Position numbers and translations under genes: made by a program. Shown here one piece after another: positions 48,924 to 58,381 of a DNA stretch of 64,000 nt; the stretch's first letter is position 1; each line of letters starts with the position of its first letter. The stretch is from Ancylobacter rudongensis (lineage in GTDB: Bacteria > Pseudomonadota > Alphaproteobacteria > Rhizobiales > Xanthobacteraceae). Under the pieces are notes generated by a model, which was not told the origin of the DNA, did not search any database, and saw only the letters and a list, made by a program, of their open reading frames with translations. The stretch covers positions 558,001-622,000 of the forward strand of contig NZ_FMTP01000003.1 of the NCBI RefSeq assembly GCF_900100155.1, given 5' to 3'.

Positions 48924-48951
48924 CTTAACGTTGGCTTGACCGCACTTAACG
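48924..48951. promoter_or_regulatory. Direct repeat CTTAACG, 21-bp period, candidate response-regulator site
   Basis: CTTAACG at 48924-48930 and again at 48945-48951, exactly two helical turns apart, between the CpxR-like gene and the RND operon. OmpR/CpxR-family dimers bind direct repeats on one face of the helix. Confidence 0.45.
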
Positions 48952-48999
48952 CCCGAACCGCTACCCACAGCGAGTACCTGTCGATCACCCGGGCGGCGC

Positions 49000-50448
49000 A
49001 TGCGTTCATTGTTGACGAAGACCTCTGCCGCGCTTGTGTCGATCGGGATCGGCCTGTGCCTGTCAGGCTGCGCGGCATTTCCGGAGCTTCGTCCCGCCGA
49101 CGTCAGGCTGCCCGACACATGGCACGCCACCCGGCCGCATGATGGCAGCACGTCCGAACTGGTGACGTGGTGGGGGACCTTCAACGACCCGTCGCTCATC
49201 GCCCTCATCCGGCTCGCGCAGGACGAGAATCCCACCGTCGCATCGGCGGTGGCCGATATCGAGCGGGCCCGCGCGACGCTCGCTTCCGAGCAGGCGAACC
49301 TGTTCCCCGTCCTCGACGGCTCGGCATCCGCCACCCGGTCCGGCACCGACGGCAGCTCCAGCAACCGGGTTGCTGCGGGCACGCTGTCGAGCGGCGGCCT
49401 CGATGCCTCGTGGGAAGTCGACCTGTTCGGCAAGGTTCGACAGAAGACCGAAGCGGCCGGGCTTCGCGTGGATCAGCGCGTCGACGACTGGTACGACACG
49501 CGCGTGTCTCTCGCGGCCGAGGTCGCCGACTACTATGTGCAGTACCGGGCCTGCCGCCAGCTTGAGAATGCCTACAGCGTCGAGCTCACCTCGCAGCGCG
49601 AAACCATCCGCGCCACCGAGACCGCCGCCGCATCCGGTTTGACGTCTTCGGCCGACCTTGCCTTGGCGCGGGCCAGCGCGGCCTCGTCTTCCTCGACGCT
49701 GACCGCCCAGCGCACGGAATGCAATGTGCTGATCATCTCGCTCGCCCAGGTCACCGGCGGCGATGAGGCAGCGGTGCGGCGCCTGCTGGCGCAGGGCAAG
49801 CCCGGCCTTCCCGCGCCGAAGAGCTTCCAGATCACGGCGGTGCCGGCCGAGGCGTTGCGCCAGCGCCCGGACATCAATGCGCTTGAGCTCGAGGTGGCCG
49901 CCGCCGTCGCCGATGTCGGCGCCGCGAAGGCCGATCTCTACCCCAGCCTGAGCCTTGCGGGTTCGGTTACGATCAGCAGTTCGACGCTGACCGGCGCCGC
50001 CTTGCCATGGTCCTTCGGGCCTGCCCTCACCATCCCGCTCTTTGACGGCGGAGCGCGCCGCGCCACCGTGATGGGAGCGATCGCCGACTACGACACCGCC
50101 GCGGCGAACTACAAATCCGGCGTACTGAGCGCCGTTGCGGAAGTGGAGACGGCGCTGGTGCGGATCGACAGCACCCGCCGCCGGATCAGCGATGCCAGCA
50201 GCGCGGCCCGCAACTACCGCACCTATTTCAACGCGATCGACACAAATTGGCGGGCCGGCGGCGTCAGCCTGCTGGACCGTGAAGAAGCGCGCCGCGCCGC
50301 GCAGTCGTCGGAGATCTCGCTGATCGAAATCCGGCGCGACGCCGTCCGCTACTGGATCGCGCTCTACAAGGCCCTCGGAGGCGGCTGGGATGCCGGTGCC
50401 GGCTCTCCGCCGGGTCATTCGTCGACGATACAAGGAAATCAGCTCTGA
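49000..50448 (+). CDS. Outer-membrane efflux lipoprotein (NodT/OprM family)
   Basis: 482 residues. The signal sequence ends in a lipobox (LCLSGC, Cys24), as in the OprM/NodT branch. Two TolC-type repeats are visible, with TWWGTFNDPSLIALIRLAQDENPTVASAVADIERARATL starting the first and RQRPDINALELEVAAAVADVGAAKADLYPSLSLAGS in the second. The protein forms a trimeric beta-barrel and periplasmic tunnel that completes the tripartite RND pump encoded downstream. The stop overlaps the adaptor start (TGATG), so the three genes form one operon. Having the outer-membrane gene first is less common than adaptor-pump-channel order. Confidence 0.93.
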   Translation: MRSLLTKTSAALVSIGIGLCLSGCAAFPELRPADVRLPDTWHATRPHDGSTSELVTWWGTFNDPSLIALIRLAQDENPTVASAVADIERARATLASEQANLFPVLDGSASATRSGTDGSSSNRVAAGTLSSGGLDASWEVDLFGKVRQKTEAAGLRVDQRVDDWYDTRVSLAAEVADYYVQYRACRQLENAYSVELTSQRETIRATETAAASGLTSSADLALARASAASSSSTLTAQRTECNVLIISLAQVTGGDEAAVRRLLAQGKPGLPAPKSFQITAVPAEALRQRPDINALELEVAAAVADVGAAKADLYPSLSLAGSVTISSSTLTGAALPWSFGPALTIPLFDGGARRATVMGAIADYDTAAANYKSGVLSAVAEVETALVRIDSTRRRISDASSAARNYRTYFNAIDTNWRAGGVSLLDREEARRAAQSSEISLIEIRRDAVRYWIALYKALGGGWDAGAGSPPGHSSTIQGNQL

Positions 50449-51527
50449 TGCGGCGAAACCTGAACCTCTGCGCGGCCCTGCTCGCCATGGCGTGCCTTGC
50501 GTCCGGCATCCCGTCCGCCAGCGCACAGGAAACCAACGAGGCCGCAGCTCTCACCGTGAGCGTGGTGAGACCCGTCGAGCGCCAGTGGCCCGAGACCGTG
50601 CCGGCCAGCGGCTGGCTCAAGCCCTGGCACGAAGCCATTGTGGCGTCGGAGATCAGCGGTCTGCGCATTACCGCAGTGCTTGCCGAAGTCGGCTCGATGG
50701 TGACGAAGGGCCAGGTGCTGGTGCAGCTGGCTCAGGAAACCCTGCAGTCGGACATCCTCAAGGAAGAGGCGGCGCTTGAAACGGCAAGGGCAAACCTCGC
50801 CAAGGCGAAGGCCAACGCCGAGCGCGTGCGCAAATTGCAGGGAAGCGGCGCTTTGTCGGATGAAAAGGTGACAGAATACCTCATCTCCGAACAGACGGCG
50901 CTGGCCGACGTGAAGTCGGCCGAAGCGACGCTGCAGGGTCAGAAGATCAAGCTCGATCAGGCCACAATCGTTGCCGCCGATGACGGGCTCATCACCTCCC
51001 GCTCGGCGCAACTCGGGGCGGTGGTGTCGTCCGGCACCGAGCTGTTCCGCCTGGTACGCCAGCAGCGCGTCGAGTGGCAAGCCGAGGTGGCCGCCCGCTA
51101 TCTGCCGCGCATCAAGGAGGGCTTGGTTGCCGTCATCGCCGGGCCGGGCGACAAGAGCATCACCGGGCATGTCCGGCTGGTCGGGCCGACGGTCAGCACC
51201 GACACGGGACGGGCCATCGTCTATGTCTCCCTGCCGGTGGAGGCGCGTCCGCCGGTGGGACTTTACGTCACCGGCCATATTGAACTTGAAACGACCCAGG
51301 CGCTCTCGGTGCCGGAATCGGCGCTCGTTTTCCGCGACGGCCTCAACTACCTCTTCACCGTCAACGACGACAAGCGCGTCGAACGCCTACGGGTCGAGAC
51401 CGGCCGCCGCGCGGCGGGCGAGGTCGAGATCGTGTCGGGCCTCGCTCCCTCCGCCAGGGTCGTGAAGTCCGGCGGGGCCTTCCTTGCCGACAAGGCGCTC
51501 GTCAGGATCGAGGGAGACGTCCAATGA
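50448..51527 (+). CDS. RND pump periplasmic adaptor (AcrA/MexA type)
   Basis: 359 residues. The signal peptide ends near ASAQ. Lipoyl halves are VVASEISGLRITAVLAEVGSMVTKGQVLVQL and ATIVAADDGLITSRSAQLGAVVSSGTELFRL, separated by a helical hairpin (~95-160). Barrel and membrane-proximal domains follow (GLYVTGHIELETTQALSVPESALVFRDG). It bridges the RND permease and the outer-membrane factor. Overlaps with both neighbours (TGATG before, ATGA after) show strict coupling. Its short hairpin is typical of adaptors for HAE1-type drug pumps or related proton-driven pumps. Confidence 0.93.
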   Translation: MRRNLNLCAALLAMACLASGIPSASAQETNEAAALTVSVVRPVERQWPETVPASGWLKPWHEAIVASEISGLRITAVLAEVGSMVTKGQVLVQLAQETLQSDILKEEAALETARANLAKAKANAERVRKLQGSGALSDEKVTEYLISEQTALADVKSAEATLQGQKIKLDQATIVAADDGLITSRSAQLGAVVSSGTELFRLVRQQRVEWQAEVAARYLPRIKEGLVAVIAGPGDKSITGHVRLVGPTVSTDTGRAIVYVSLPVEARPPVGLYVTGHIELETTQALSVPESALVFRDGLNYLFTVNDDKRVERLRVETGRRAAGEVEIVSGLAPSARVVKSGGAFLADKALVRIEGDVQ

Positions 51528-54500
51528 ACTTCTCCGCTCTCGCGATCCGCAACCCGGTCCCGGTCATCCTCCTGTTCATCCTGCTGACGGTGGGTGGCCT
51601 GCTCGCCTTCAGCTGGCTCCCGGTCCAGAATTTTCCGGACATGGACCTGCCGACCGTCAAGATAACCGCCACTCTGGAAGGCGCCGCGCCCTCGCAGCTT
51701 GAGACCGAAGTCGCCCGGAAGATCGAAGACAATCTCGCCTCGCTCAGCCTGCTGGACCACATCACGACGACGATTACAGACGGCCTGGTATCGATCACCG
51801 TCTCCTTCAAGCTGGAGAAGAACAGCGAGGAGGCGCTGAACGAAGTTCGCAACAAGGTGGACAGCACGACGGATCTGCCCTCCGAGATGGAATCTCCCAG
51901 CGTGACCAAGGTGACGGTGCAGAGCTCTCCCCTCATCACCTATGCCGTCCGCTCCACGCGCCTCAATGAGACCGAGCTGTCCTGGTTTGTCGACAACGAC
52001 ATGACCAAAGCGCTGCTGTCGGTCTCCGGCGTCGGCGAAGTGAACCGTGTCGGCGGGATTGATCGCGAAGTGCATGTCGATCTCGATCCTGACGTCATGG
52101 GGTCGCTCGGGATCACGGCCGCTTCCGTGTCCTCGCGTCTCAAAGCGGTCCAGGCGGACAGTTCCGGTGGGCGCGGCGAGATCGGCGGTGGCCGGCAGAC
52201 CATCCGGACCCTCGGCGCCGTCGCCTCGATCGACGACCTCAAGGCGCTCGCGATTCCGCTTTCCAATGGCACGCTGGTTCGGCTGGATGAGATCGGCACC
52301 GTCGCGGACAGCTTTTCGGATCGCTCGTCACTTGCCTATCTCAAGGGACAGCCGGTCGTCGGCGTCGAGGTCAAGCGCTCGAACGGCTTTTCCGATACCG
52401 GCGTCGCTGCCGACCTCAGAACCGCGATGCTGAAATTCGCCGCCGACAATCCGGATGTGGAGATTGTCGAGGCCTACAGCACGGTCGGGCCGATCATCGA
52501 AAATTACGACGGCTCGATGCACATGCTCTATGAGGGCGCGATCCTCGCCGTCGTGGTGGTGTGGCTTTTCCTGCGCGACTGGCGCGCGACGTTCCTGTCC
52601 GCCGTCGCCCTGCCGCTGTCGGTCATCCCGACCTTTTTGGTGATGTATTTCGCTGATTTCAGCCTCAACACCGTGACCCTTCTCGCATTGTCGCTGGTGG
52701 TGGGCATCCTGGTCGACGATGCCATCGTCGAGGTCGAGAACATCGCGCGCCATTTGCAGATGGGGAAGGCGCCCATGGATGCCGCTCTCGAAGCCGCCGA
52801 CGAAATCGGGCTCGCCGTCATTGCGACGACCTTCACGCTGGTCGCGGTGTTTCTGCCGACGGCGTTCATGAGCGGCATTCCCGGGCTCATCTTCCGGCAG
52901 TTCGGCGTGACGGCGGCCGTCGCCGTGCTCGCTTCGCTCCTCGTGGCGCGTCTGGTGACGCCGATGATGGCCGCCTACATGATGAAGGTGCATCCGCACG
53001 AACAGAAGGATGGCCGGATCATGCGCGCCTATATGGCGTTCATGAAGGGCTGCCTGCATCGCCGGAAGCTGACGGTTCTCGGCGTGTGCGTCTTCCTCGG
53101 CCTGTCGCTGTCGACGATTCCCTTTCTCAAGTCGGGCTTCCTGCCGGCCTCCGACGACGCGCAGACGAAAGTCACACTGACCTTGCAGCCCGGCAGCACG
53201 GTCGAGCAGACCGATGCGACGGCGCGCCAAGCCGCCGACATCATTGCGAAGTTGGCCGATGTCACCAGCGTCTACGTTGCCGTCGGCAGCGTCTCGTCAG
53301 GTGGCGGGCTGAACTCCAGCACGACCAGCGACGTCACCTCGGCAACCCTCGTCGTCGACCTGACGGCCATTGGCGACCGTGATCGCAAACAGGCCGAGGT
53401 AGAGAACACTATACGCCAGGCCCTGGCCGTGTTGCCGGGCACGCGCGTCGAGGTTGGATCGGGTGGCAACGGCACCAAGCTGGAGATCACGCTTGCCAGC
53501 GATGATCCCGACACTCTCGACAAGGTCGGCGCCAGTCTTGAAGAGCAGCTGCGCACCCTCTCCGGCATCGGCGCGGTGACGTCCAGCGCCTCGCTGCAGG
53601 CGCCCGAGGTCCAGATCGCACCGGACTTTACGCGCGCCGCTGCCCTCGGCGTGACATCGGATGCGATTTCCGAAGCGGTCCGAGTGGCCACGAATGGCGA
53701 TTACTCCGCCTCGATGGCAAAGCTCAATCTGACGCAGCGGCAGGTGCCGATCCGGGTGCGGCTGGATCCCCGAAACCGGGCGACGCTGGACGACATCGCC
53801 AATCTGCGGGTGGCGGGCAGCAATGGCAGTGTCAATCTCGGCTCGATTGCGGACATCCGGATCGGCGGCAGCCCGTCCGAGATCAACCGCATCGACCGTT
53901 CGCGCAACATCACCTTGTCGATCGAACTCAACGGTCGAACCCTCGGCGACGTCAATGGCGAAGCGCAGGCGCTGCCCGCTCTCAAAAACCTGCCGCAGGG
54001 AATCCGGCTCGTCGAACAGGGCGAATTGCAGCGCAGTTCCGAACTGTTCGAGAGCTTCGGCATCGCCATGGCGATCGGCGTGTTCTGTATCTATGCGGTG
54101 CTGGTGCTGCTGTTCCACGATTTCCTGCAGCCGGTGACGATCCTCATGGCGCTGCCACTCTCGCTCGGCGGTGCCCTTCTGCCGCTCGTGCTCACCGGCA
54201 CCAGCTTCTCCATGCCTGCCGTCATTGGGCTGCTCATGCTGATGGGCGTGGTGACGAAGAACTCCATTCTTCTGGTCGAATACGCCATCATGGCGCGCCG
54301 AGGCGGCATGCCGCGGTTCGAGGCCCTGGTCGACGCCTGCCACAAACGGGCGCGGCCCATTGTCATGACCACCATCGCCATGGGGTGCGGCATGCTCCCC
54401 GTAGCCTTGAGCCTGAGCGGCGGCGACTCCAGCTTCCGGCAGCCCATGGCTATCGTCGTGATCGGCGGGCTTGTGACATCGACATTCCTCAGCCTTCTTG

Positions 54501-54604
54501 TCATTCCCGTCATCTTCACCTTCGTCGACGACTTCCTTGGGCTGCTCACGGGGCAGCTTGGTGCGAAACGGACAGCGAAGGTGCCGACTGCTGAAATGGT
54601 GTGA
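51524..54604 (+). CDS. RND-family proton-driven efflux permease (AcrB/HAE1-like)
   Basis: 1026 residues, the standard RND length, with twelve membrane helices in two repeats: TM1 (PVPVILLFILLTVGGLLAFSWL), a large periplasmic porter/funnel domain, TM2-6 with the proton-relay acidic pair in LVVGILVDDAIVEVENI, a second porter domain, and TM7-12 (for example IGLLMLMGVVTKNSILLVEYAI). It expels lipophilic or cationic toxic compounds from periplasm or membrane through the adaptor and outer-membrane factor. Last gene of the operon. Specificity cannot be predicted. Confidence 0.94.
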   Translation: MNFSALAIRNPVPVILLFILLTVGGLLAFSWLPVQNFPDMDLPTVKITATLEGAAPSQLETEVARKIEDNLASLSLLDHITTTITDGLVSITVSFKLEKNSEEALNEVRNKVDSTTDLPSEMESPSVTKVTVQSSPLITYAVRSTRLNETELSWFVDNDMTKALLSVSGVGEVNRVGGIDREVHVDLDPDVMGSLGITAASVSSRLKAVQADSSGGRGEIGGGRQTIRTLGAVASIDDLKALAIPLSNGTLVRLDEIGTVADSFSDRSSLAYLKGQPVVGVEVKRSNGFSDTGVAADLRTAMLKFAADNPDVEIVEAYSTVGPIIENYDGSMHMLYEGAILAVVVVWLFLRDWRATFLSAVALPLSVIPTFLVMYFADFSLNTVTLLALSLVVGILVDDAIVEVENIARHLQMGKAPMDAALEAADEIGLAVIATTFTLVAVFLPTAFMSGIPGLIFRQFGVTAAVAVLASLLVARLVTPMMAAYMMKVHPHEQKDGRIMRAYMAFMKGCLHRRKLTVLGVCVFLGLSLSTIPFLKSGFLPASDDAQTKVTLTLQPGSTVEQTDATARQAADIIAKLADVTSVYVAVGSVSSGGGLNSSTTSDVTSATLVVDLTAIGDRDRKQAEVENTIRQALAVLPGTRVEVGSGGNGTKLEITLASDDPDTLDKVGASLEEQLRTLSGIGAVTSSASLQAPEVQIAPDFTRAAALGVTSDAISEAVRVATNGDYSASMAKLNLTQRQVPIRVRLDPRNRATLDDIANLRVAGSNGSVNLGSIADIRIGGSPSEINRIDRSRNITLSIELNGRTLGDVNGEAQALPALKNLPQGIRLVEQGELQRSSELFESFGIAMAIGVFCIYAVLVLLFHDFLQPVTILMALPLSLGGALLPLVLTGTSFSMPAVIGLLMLMGVVTKNSILLVEYAIMARRGGMPRFEALVDACHKRARPIVMTTIAMGCGMLPVALSLSGGDSSFRQPMAIVVIGGLVTSTFLSLLVIPVIFTFVDDFLGLLTGQLGAKRTAKVPTAEMV

Positions 54605-55142
54605 GTTGTGGACGACGGGAAACGCCCCCGGGGACCATGCAGAGGCTCAAGGCTGGCCACATTGACGTGAGCCGACGGATTCGAGGATCCCCGGCCGCCG
54701 GAGCCGACGGGCCCGCCTCGGCCGCGGCGGGCAGCGGACACTCTCATGGCCCGGACAGACGCCGACGGATCCGCCCCCGGCGGGAGCGGTCATCGGGGGT
54801 AGATACGAGGAACGCGGGGGCGGCCTTCAGCGCGGCCAGCATCCGCTCATCTCCACGCAGCAAATAGCCCGCATGCGATCCAATCGGTCAGTACCGAGTG
54901 GCCAGACGTAACGCTCTGACGCACTTAGAGCTGGCCTCGATCGTCTTCGATCAAAATACGCGCGCAAAATGTGCGGGAATCCAGAAGTGCATTCCGTCAA
55001 AACGTTGCTGACGATACGCGCTGTAATTTTACCGAAACATAGAACACGAAATGTCATCATAAAAACTGAAATTGTAACATACGTATACTTCATTCTGCGG
55101 TACATTCTGGGTGGCTGATGGAAGCGCAACTTCGTCATGCCC

Positions 55143-55190
55143 GACTGGGGCGCCGACCAAAGACCTCACCCGTCGTTTGGCGCCCCAGTC
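55143..55190. repeat. Perfect 12-bp inverted repeat with 24-base spacer
   Basis: GACTGGGGCGCC (55143-55154) and GGCGCCCCAGTC (55179-55190). No T-tract follows on either strand. It could be a transposon end, a recombination site, an RNA hairpin, or a terminator for the short minus-strand frame just upstream of it. Confidence 0.6.
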
Positions 55191-55276
55191 CCCCGCGCGC
55201 ATCGATGATGGAACCGCGCCCCCGGCGCATGAACGGAGTGGCGATATGGACAGTCCAGCCGGATGCATCGCCCACG

Positions 55277-55453
55277 TCACGGAGGGGGCCATCTGCGTGG
55301 CGACAAGGTGTCTGTCCGACGCATCTCGCCGATTGCTGCCGCGACGTCGAGACGGCAGATGAGCCGCTCATAATAGTCAATCAGCCCGCACCGCCGCATT
55401 TCCTCCAGATGCTTTGGGTTTATGTCATCGATAAGAGCTAAGAGTGTCCACAC
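55277..55453 (-). pseudogene. Short protein-like frame, possible gene fragment
   Basis: 58 codons open from a GTG at 55453 to a TGA at 55277. The translation includes LALIDDINPKHLEEMRRCG and LIDYYERLICRLDVAAAIG, helical and compositionally like real protein, unlike the other frames here. I do not recognise the family, and there is no clear ribosome-binding site, so it is more likely a fragment than a functional small gene. Confidence 0.3.
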
Positions 55454-55942
55454 ATGGCTGTGCTATCGAAGCTTAGCCGTAGGAAACACGTAGCCTATAT
55501 CATCCTCAGGGTTGGTATTCTCCGTGTGCGTCCCCGGCGCGGCGATTCCAGTGTTCACAGCCGCCCCCTGAGATCAGGCTCTCCCCTAGGAATTAAACGC
55601 ACAAAGGACACGGAACGGCCCTTCAGGTGCGGGTTCAATTTCATAAAATCATATCGTATTCTTATATAAATGTGGAATATCTAATCTAGTAAATTACGTT
55701 GTTTGATATATATGGAAATTAATAAAAATAAATCATAAAAATACATGATACTTTTTACAAACAACATAAGACGACATTGCGCAATGTTCCCAGCGAAGCG
55801 ACACAAAATCGAACATACAGAAACAAATCTACGCGAAAATAGCCAAAAATACGGGCTATCGATGTGTAAAGATTGATAAATTCAGTCAATCTGATTTGTA
55901 ATTATCTCCGCGTTGGTACAGATGACTGCTGAGTGGCGAAAT

Positions 55943-58381
55943 ATGAAGCTGTTAGAAAATCAACCGGTTGTGATTTATAGTAAAATCATATCAGAATTAT
56001 TCTTACTTTCGTTTTTCGTTTTGCTGTTTACGGGAGTTCCGGTCCGGCTTCATGCTGCGGGGGCCGCACCTCAAGCGAGCGTATCCATCGTCGTCGAGGG
56101 CAATCGGCGCGTCGATGCCGATACCATCCGCTCCTATTTCCAGCCCGCGCCCGGCCAGTCGCTGACGCCCGCCAAGATCGACGAGGCACTCAAGGCGCTC
56201 TATGCCACCGGCCTGTTCTCGGACGTCACGATCAGCAACCGCGGTGGGCGGCTTGTGGTCAACGTGGTCGAGAACCAGGTCATCAACCGCGTGGCGTTCG
56301 AGGGCAACAAGAAGGTCAAGGACGACCAGCTGGCGCAGGAAGTGCAGTCAAAGGCCCGCAGCCCGCTCTCCAAGACGACGGTGCAGGCGGACACGCAGCG
56401 CATCATCGACGTCTATCATCGTGGCGGCCGCTACGACGTGCGCGTCGAGCCGAAGATCATCGACCGCGGCCAGGGTCGTGTCGATCTGGTGTTCGAGATC
56501 ACCGAGGGCGACAAGCTGGGCGTGGCCGAGATCAAGTTCGTCGGCAACAAGGCCTATTCGGAATACAAGCTCAAGGAAGAGATCACGACCACGGAGACCA
56601 ACTGGCTCTCCTGGCTGAAGACTACCGACATTTATGACGTCGATCGCATCAACACCGACCAGGAACTGCTGCGCCGCTTCTACCTGAAGCATGGCTATGC
56701 CGATTTCCGCATCATCTCGGTGACGGCCGATCTCGACCGCCAGCGCGACGGCTTCGTCATCACCTATGTGATTGAGGAAGGCCCGCAGTACCGGGTCGGC
56801 ACGGTCGATGTCGTTACGGGCATCAAGGATGTCTCGATCAACGATCTGCGCGCCGCCCTGCGGGTCGCGCCCGGCCAAGTCTACAATGCCGAGCTGGTCG
56901 AGAAGTCGGTCGAGAACGCCACAATCGAGGTCTCTAAGTCCGGCTATGCCTTCGCCCAGGTCCGTCCGCGCGGCGACAGAAATGTCGAAGCGCGCACCAT
57001 CTCCCTGGTCTTTGCCGTGGAGGAAGGTCCGCGCGTCTATGTCGAGCGGATCGAGATCCGCGGCAACGTCCGCACCCGCGACTGGGTCATCCGTCGCGAG
57101 TTCGATTTCGCCGAAGGTGACGCCTATAACCGCGTCATGGTGGATCGCGCCGAGCGCCGCCTGCGCAATCTCGGCTACTTCAAGGACGTGAAAATCACCA
57201 ACGAGCCGGGCACCGCTCCTGACCGCATCATCCTTGTGGTGACGGTCGAGGATCAGCCCACCGGCGAGTTCTCGGTCTCGGGCGGCTATTCGACCTCGGA
57301 CGGCATCATTGGCGAAGTGGCGATCTCGGAGAAGAATTTCCTCGGGCGCGGCCAGTATGTCCGTCTTGCCGGCCAGCTCGGCGAAAGCGTGCAGGGCGCC
57401 GATTTCAGCTTCACCGAACCCTATTTCCTCGACTATCGCGTGGCTGCCGGTTTCGACCTGTTCTGGAAGACCACCAGCGCCACCAGCACCAGCCAGTACG
57501 ACACCGAGACGATGGGCGGCACGCTGCGTGTCGCGCTTCCGCTGACCGACGAATTGACGCTGGGCCTGCGTTACATGCTGTCGCAGAAGGAAATAACGGT
57601 CGATGACGACTACTATGACGACTCGTCTTGGGCGTTGATCGAAATTAACGGTGAGTCGATCATCACCTCGGCAATTGGCTACACCCTATCCTACAACATG
57701 CTCGACGATAACCGGAACCCGTCCAACGGGTATCTGCTCGAACTGAAGCAGGACTTTGCCGGCCTCGGGGGTGACACCAGCTATATCCGTTCGACCTTCG
57801 ACAGCCGCTTCTACACCCCGATCGTTGGCGACTTCGTCCTGCTGCTGCACGGTCAGGTCGGCAATGTCATCTCATGGGGCAGCGAGGATCTGCGTATCAC
57901 CGACAATTTCTTCAAGGGCCCCGACCTCGTTCGCGGCTTCGCCTCCAACGGCATCGGCCCGCGCGATCTGGCCTCCGGCTATAATGGCGATGACATGGAC
58001 GCGCTGGGCGGCACGATGTACTGGGGCACGTCGGCGGAAATCCAGTTCCCGCTCTCCTTCCTGCCCAAGGATTTCGGCCTGAAGGCGGCGGTCTTCGCCG
58101 ATGCCGGCTCGCTGTGGGATTATCAGGGCAACACCACCTTCACGAACATTGCGGGCTGGGAAGAGAATCTCGTGGATTGCGACGCGCTGTCCGGCTCGTC
58201 GACCAAGGGCAAGGCGAATGTCTGCGTCGCCGACAGCGACAGCATTCGCTCCTCGGTCGGCGTCAGCCTGATCTGGTCCTCGCCCTTCGGCCCACTGCGC
58301 TTCGACTATGCCTGGGCGCTGACCAAGGAATGGTATGACGAGGTTCAGGAGTTTCGCTTCAGCGGCGGTACCAAGTTTTAG
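55943..58381 (+). CDS. BamA/Omp85-family outer-membrane assembly protein, isolated copy
   Basis: 812 residues from the ATG at 55943; TTG 55913 and ATG 55922 are in frame and possible. After a signal region (IISELFLLSFFVLLFTGVPVRLHA), five POTRA repeats can be followed (~40-410, starting ASVSIVVEGNRRVDADTIRSYF), then the 16-strand barrel with the conserved loop-6 region (GPDLVRGFASNGIGPRDL) and terminal FSGGTKF. BamA inserts beta-barrel proteins. Its usual neighbours (rseP, skp, lpxD) are absent, so this is probably a second copy. The first ~130 bases are AT-rich with different codon use, after which the sequence turns abruptly GC-rich. Confidence 0.9.
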   Translation: MKLLENQPVVIYSKIISELFLLSFFVLLFTGVPVRLHAAGAAPQASVSIVVEGNRRVDADTIRSYFQPAPGQSLTPAKIDEALKALYATGLFSDVTISNRGGRLVVNVVENQVINRVAFEGNKKVKDDQLAQEVQSKARSPLSKTTVQADTQRIIDVYHRGGRYDVRVEPKIIDRGQGRVDLVFEITEGDKLGVAEIKFVGNKAYSEYKLKEEITTTETNWLSWLKTTDIYDVDRINTDQELLRRFYLKHGYADFRIISVTADLDRQRDGFVITYVIEEGPQYRVGTVDVVTGIKDVSINDLRAALRVAPGQVYNAELVEKSVENATIEVSKSGYAFAQVRPRGDRNVEARTISLVFAVEEGPRVYVERIEIRGNVRTRDWVIRREFDFAEGDAYNRVMVDRAERRLRNLGYFKDVKITNEPGTAPDRIILVVTVEDQPTGEFSVSGGYSTSDGIIGEVAISEKNFLGRGQYVRLAGQLGESVQGADFSFTEPYFLDYRVAAGFDLFWKTTSATSTSQYDTETMGGTLRVALPLTDELTLGLRYMLSQKEITVDDDYYDDSSWALIEINGESIITSAIGYTLSYNMLDDNRNPSNGYLLELKQDFAGLGGDTSYIRSTFDSRFYTPIVGDFVLLLHGQVGNVISWGSEDLRITDNFFKGPDLVRGFASNGIGPRDLASGYNGDDMDALGGTMYWGTSAEIQFPLSFLPKDFGLKAAVFADAGSLWDYQGNTTFTNIAGWEENLVDCDALSGSSTKGKANVCVADSDSIRSSVGVSLIWSSPFGPLRFDYAWALTKEWYDEVQEFRFSGGTKF

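Larger units (their letters stand above)
54605..55912. other. 1.3-kb gene-poor stretch, AT-rich at its end
   Basis: No well-supported gene. Base composition falls from the usual high GC to strongly AT-rich between ~55640 and 55912. It contains a perfect 12-bp inverted repeat (55143-55190) and, on the minus strand, a short protein-like frame (55277-55453). Near 54840-54960 the minus strand also shows short broken coding-like stretches (such as GYLLRGDERMLAALKAAPAFL) that I cannot assign. This looks like decayed or transferred DNA rather than a normal intergenic region. Confidence 0.55.

Noticed and set aside
54827-55138. Minus-strand frame of 103 codons in the gene-poor stretch
   Set aside because: It crosses the AT-rich boundary, has no family features and no ribosome-binding site; probably chance.
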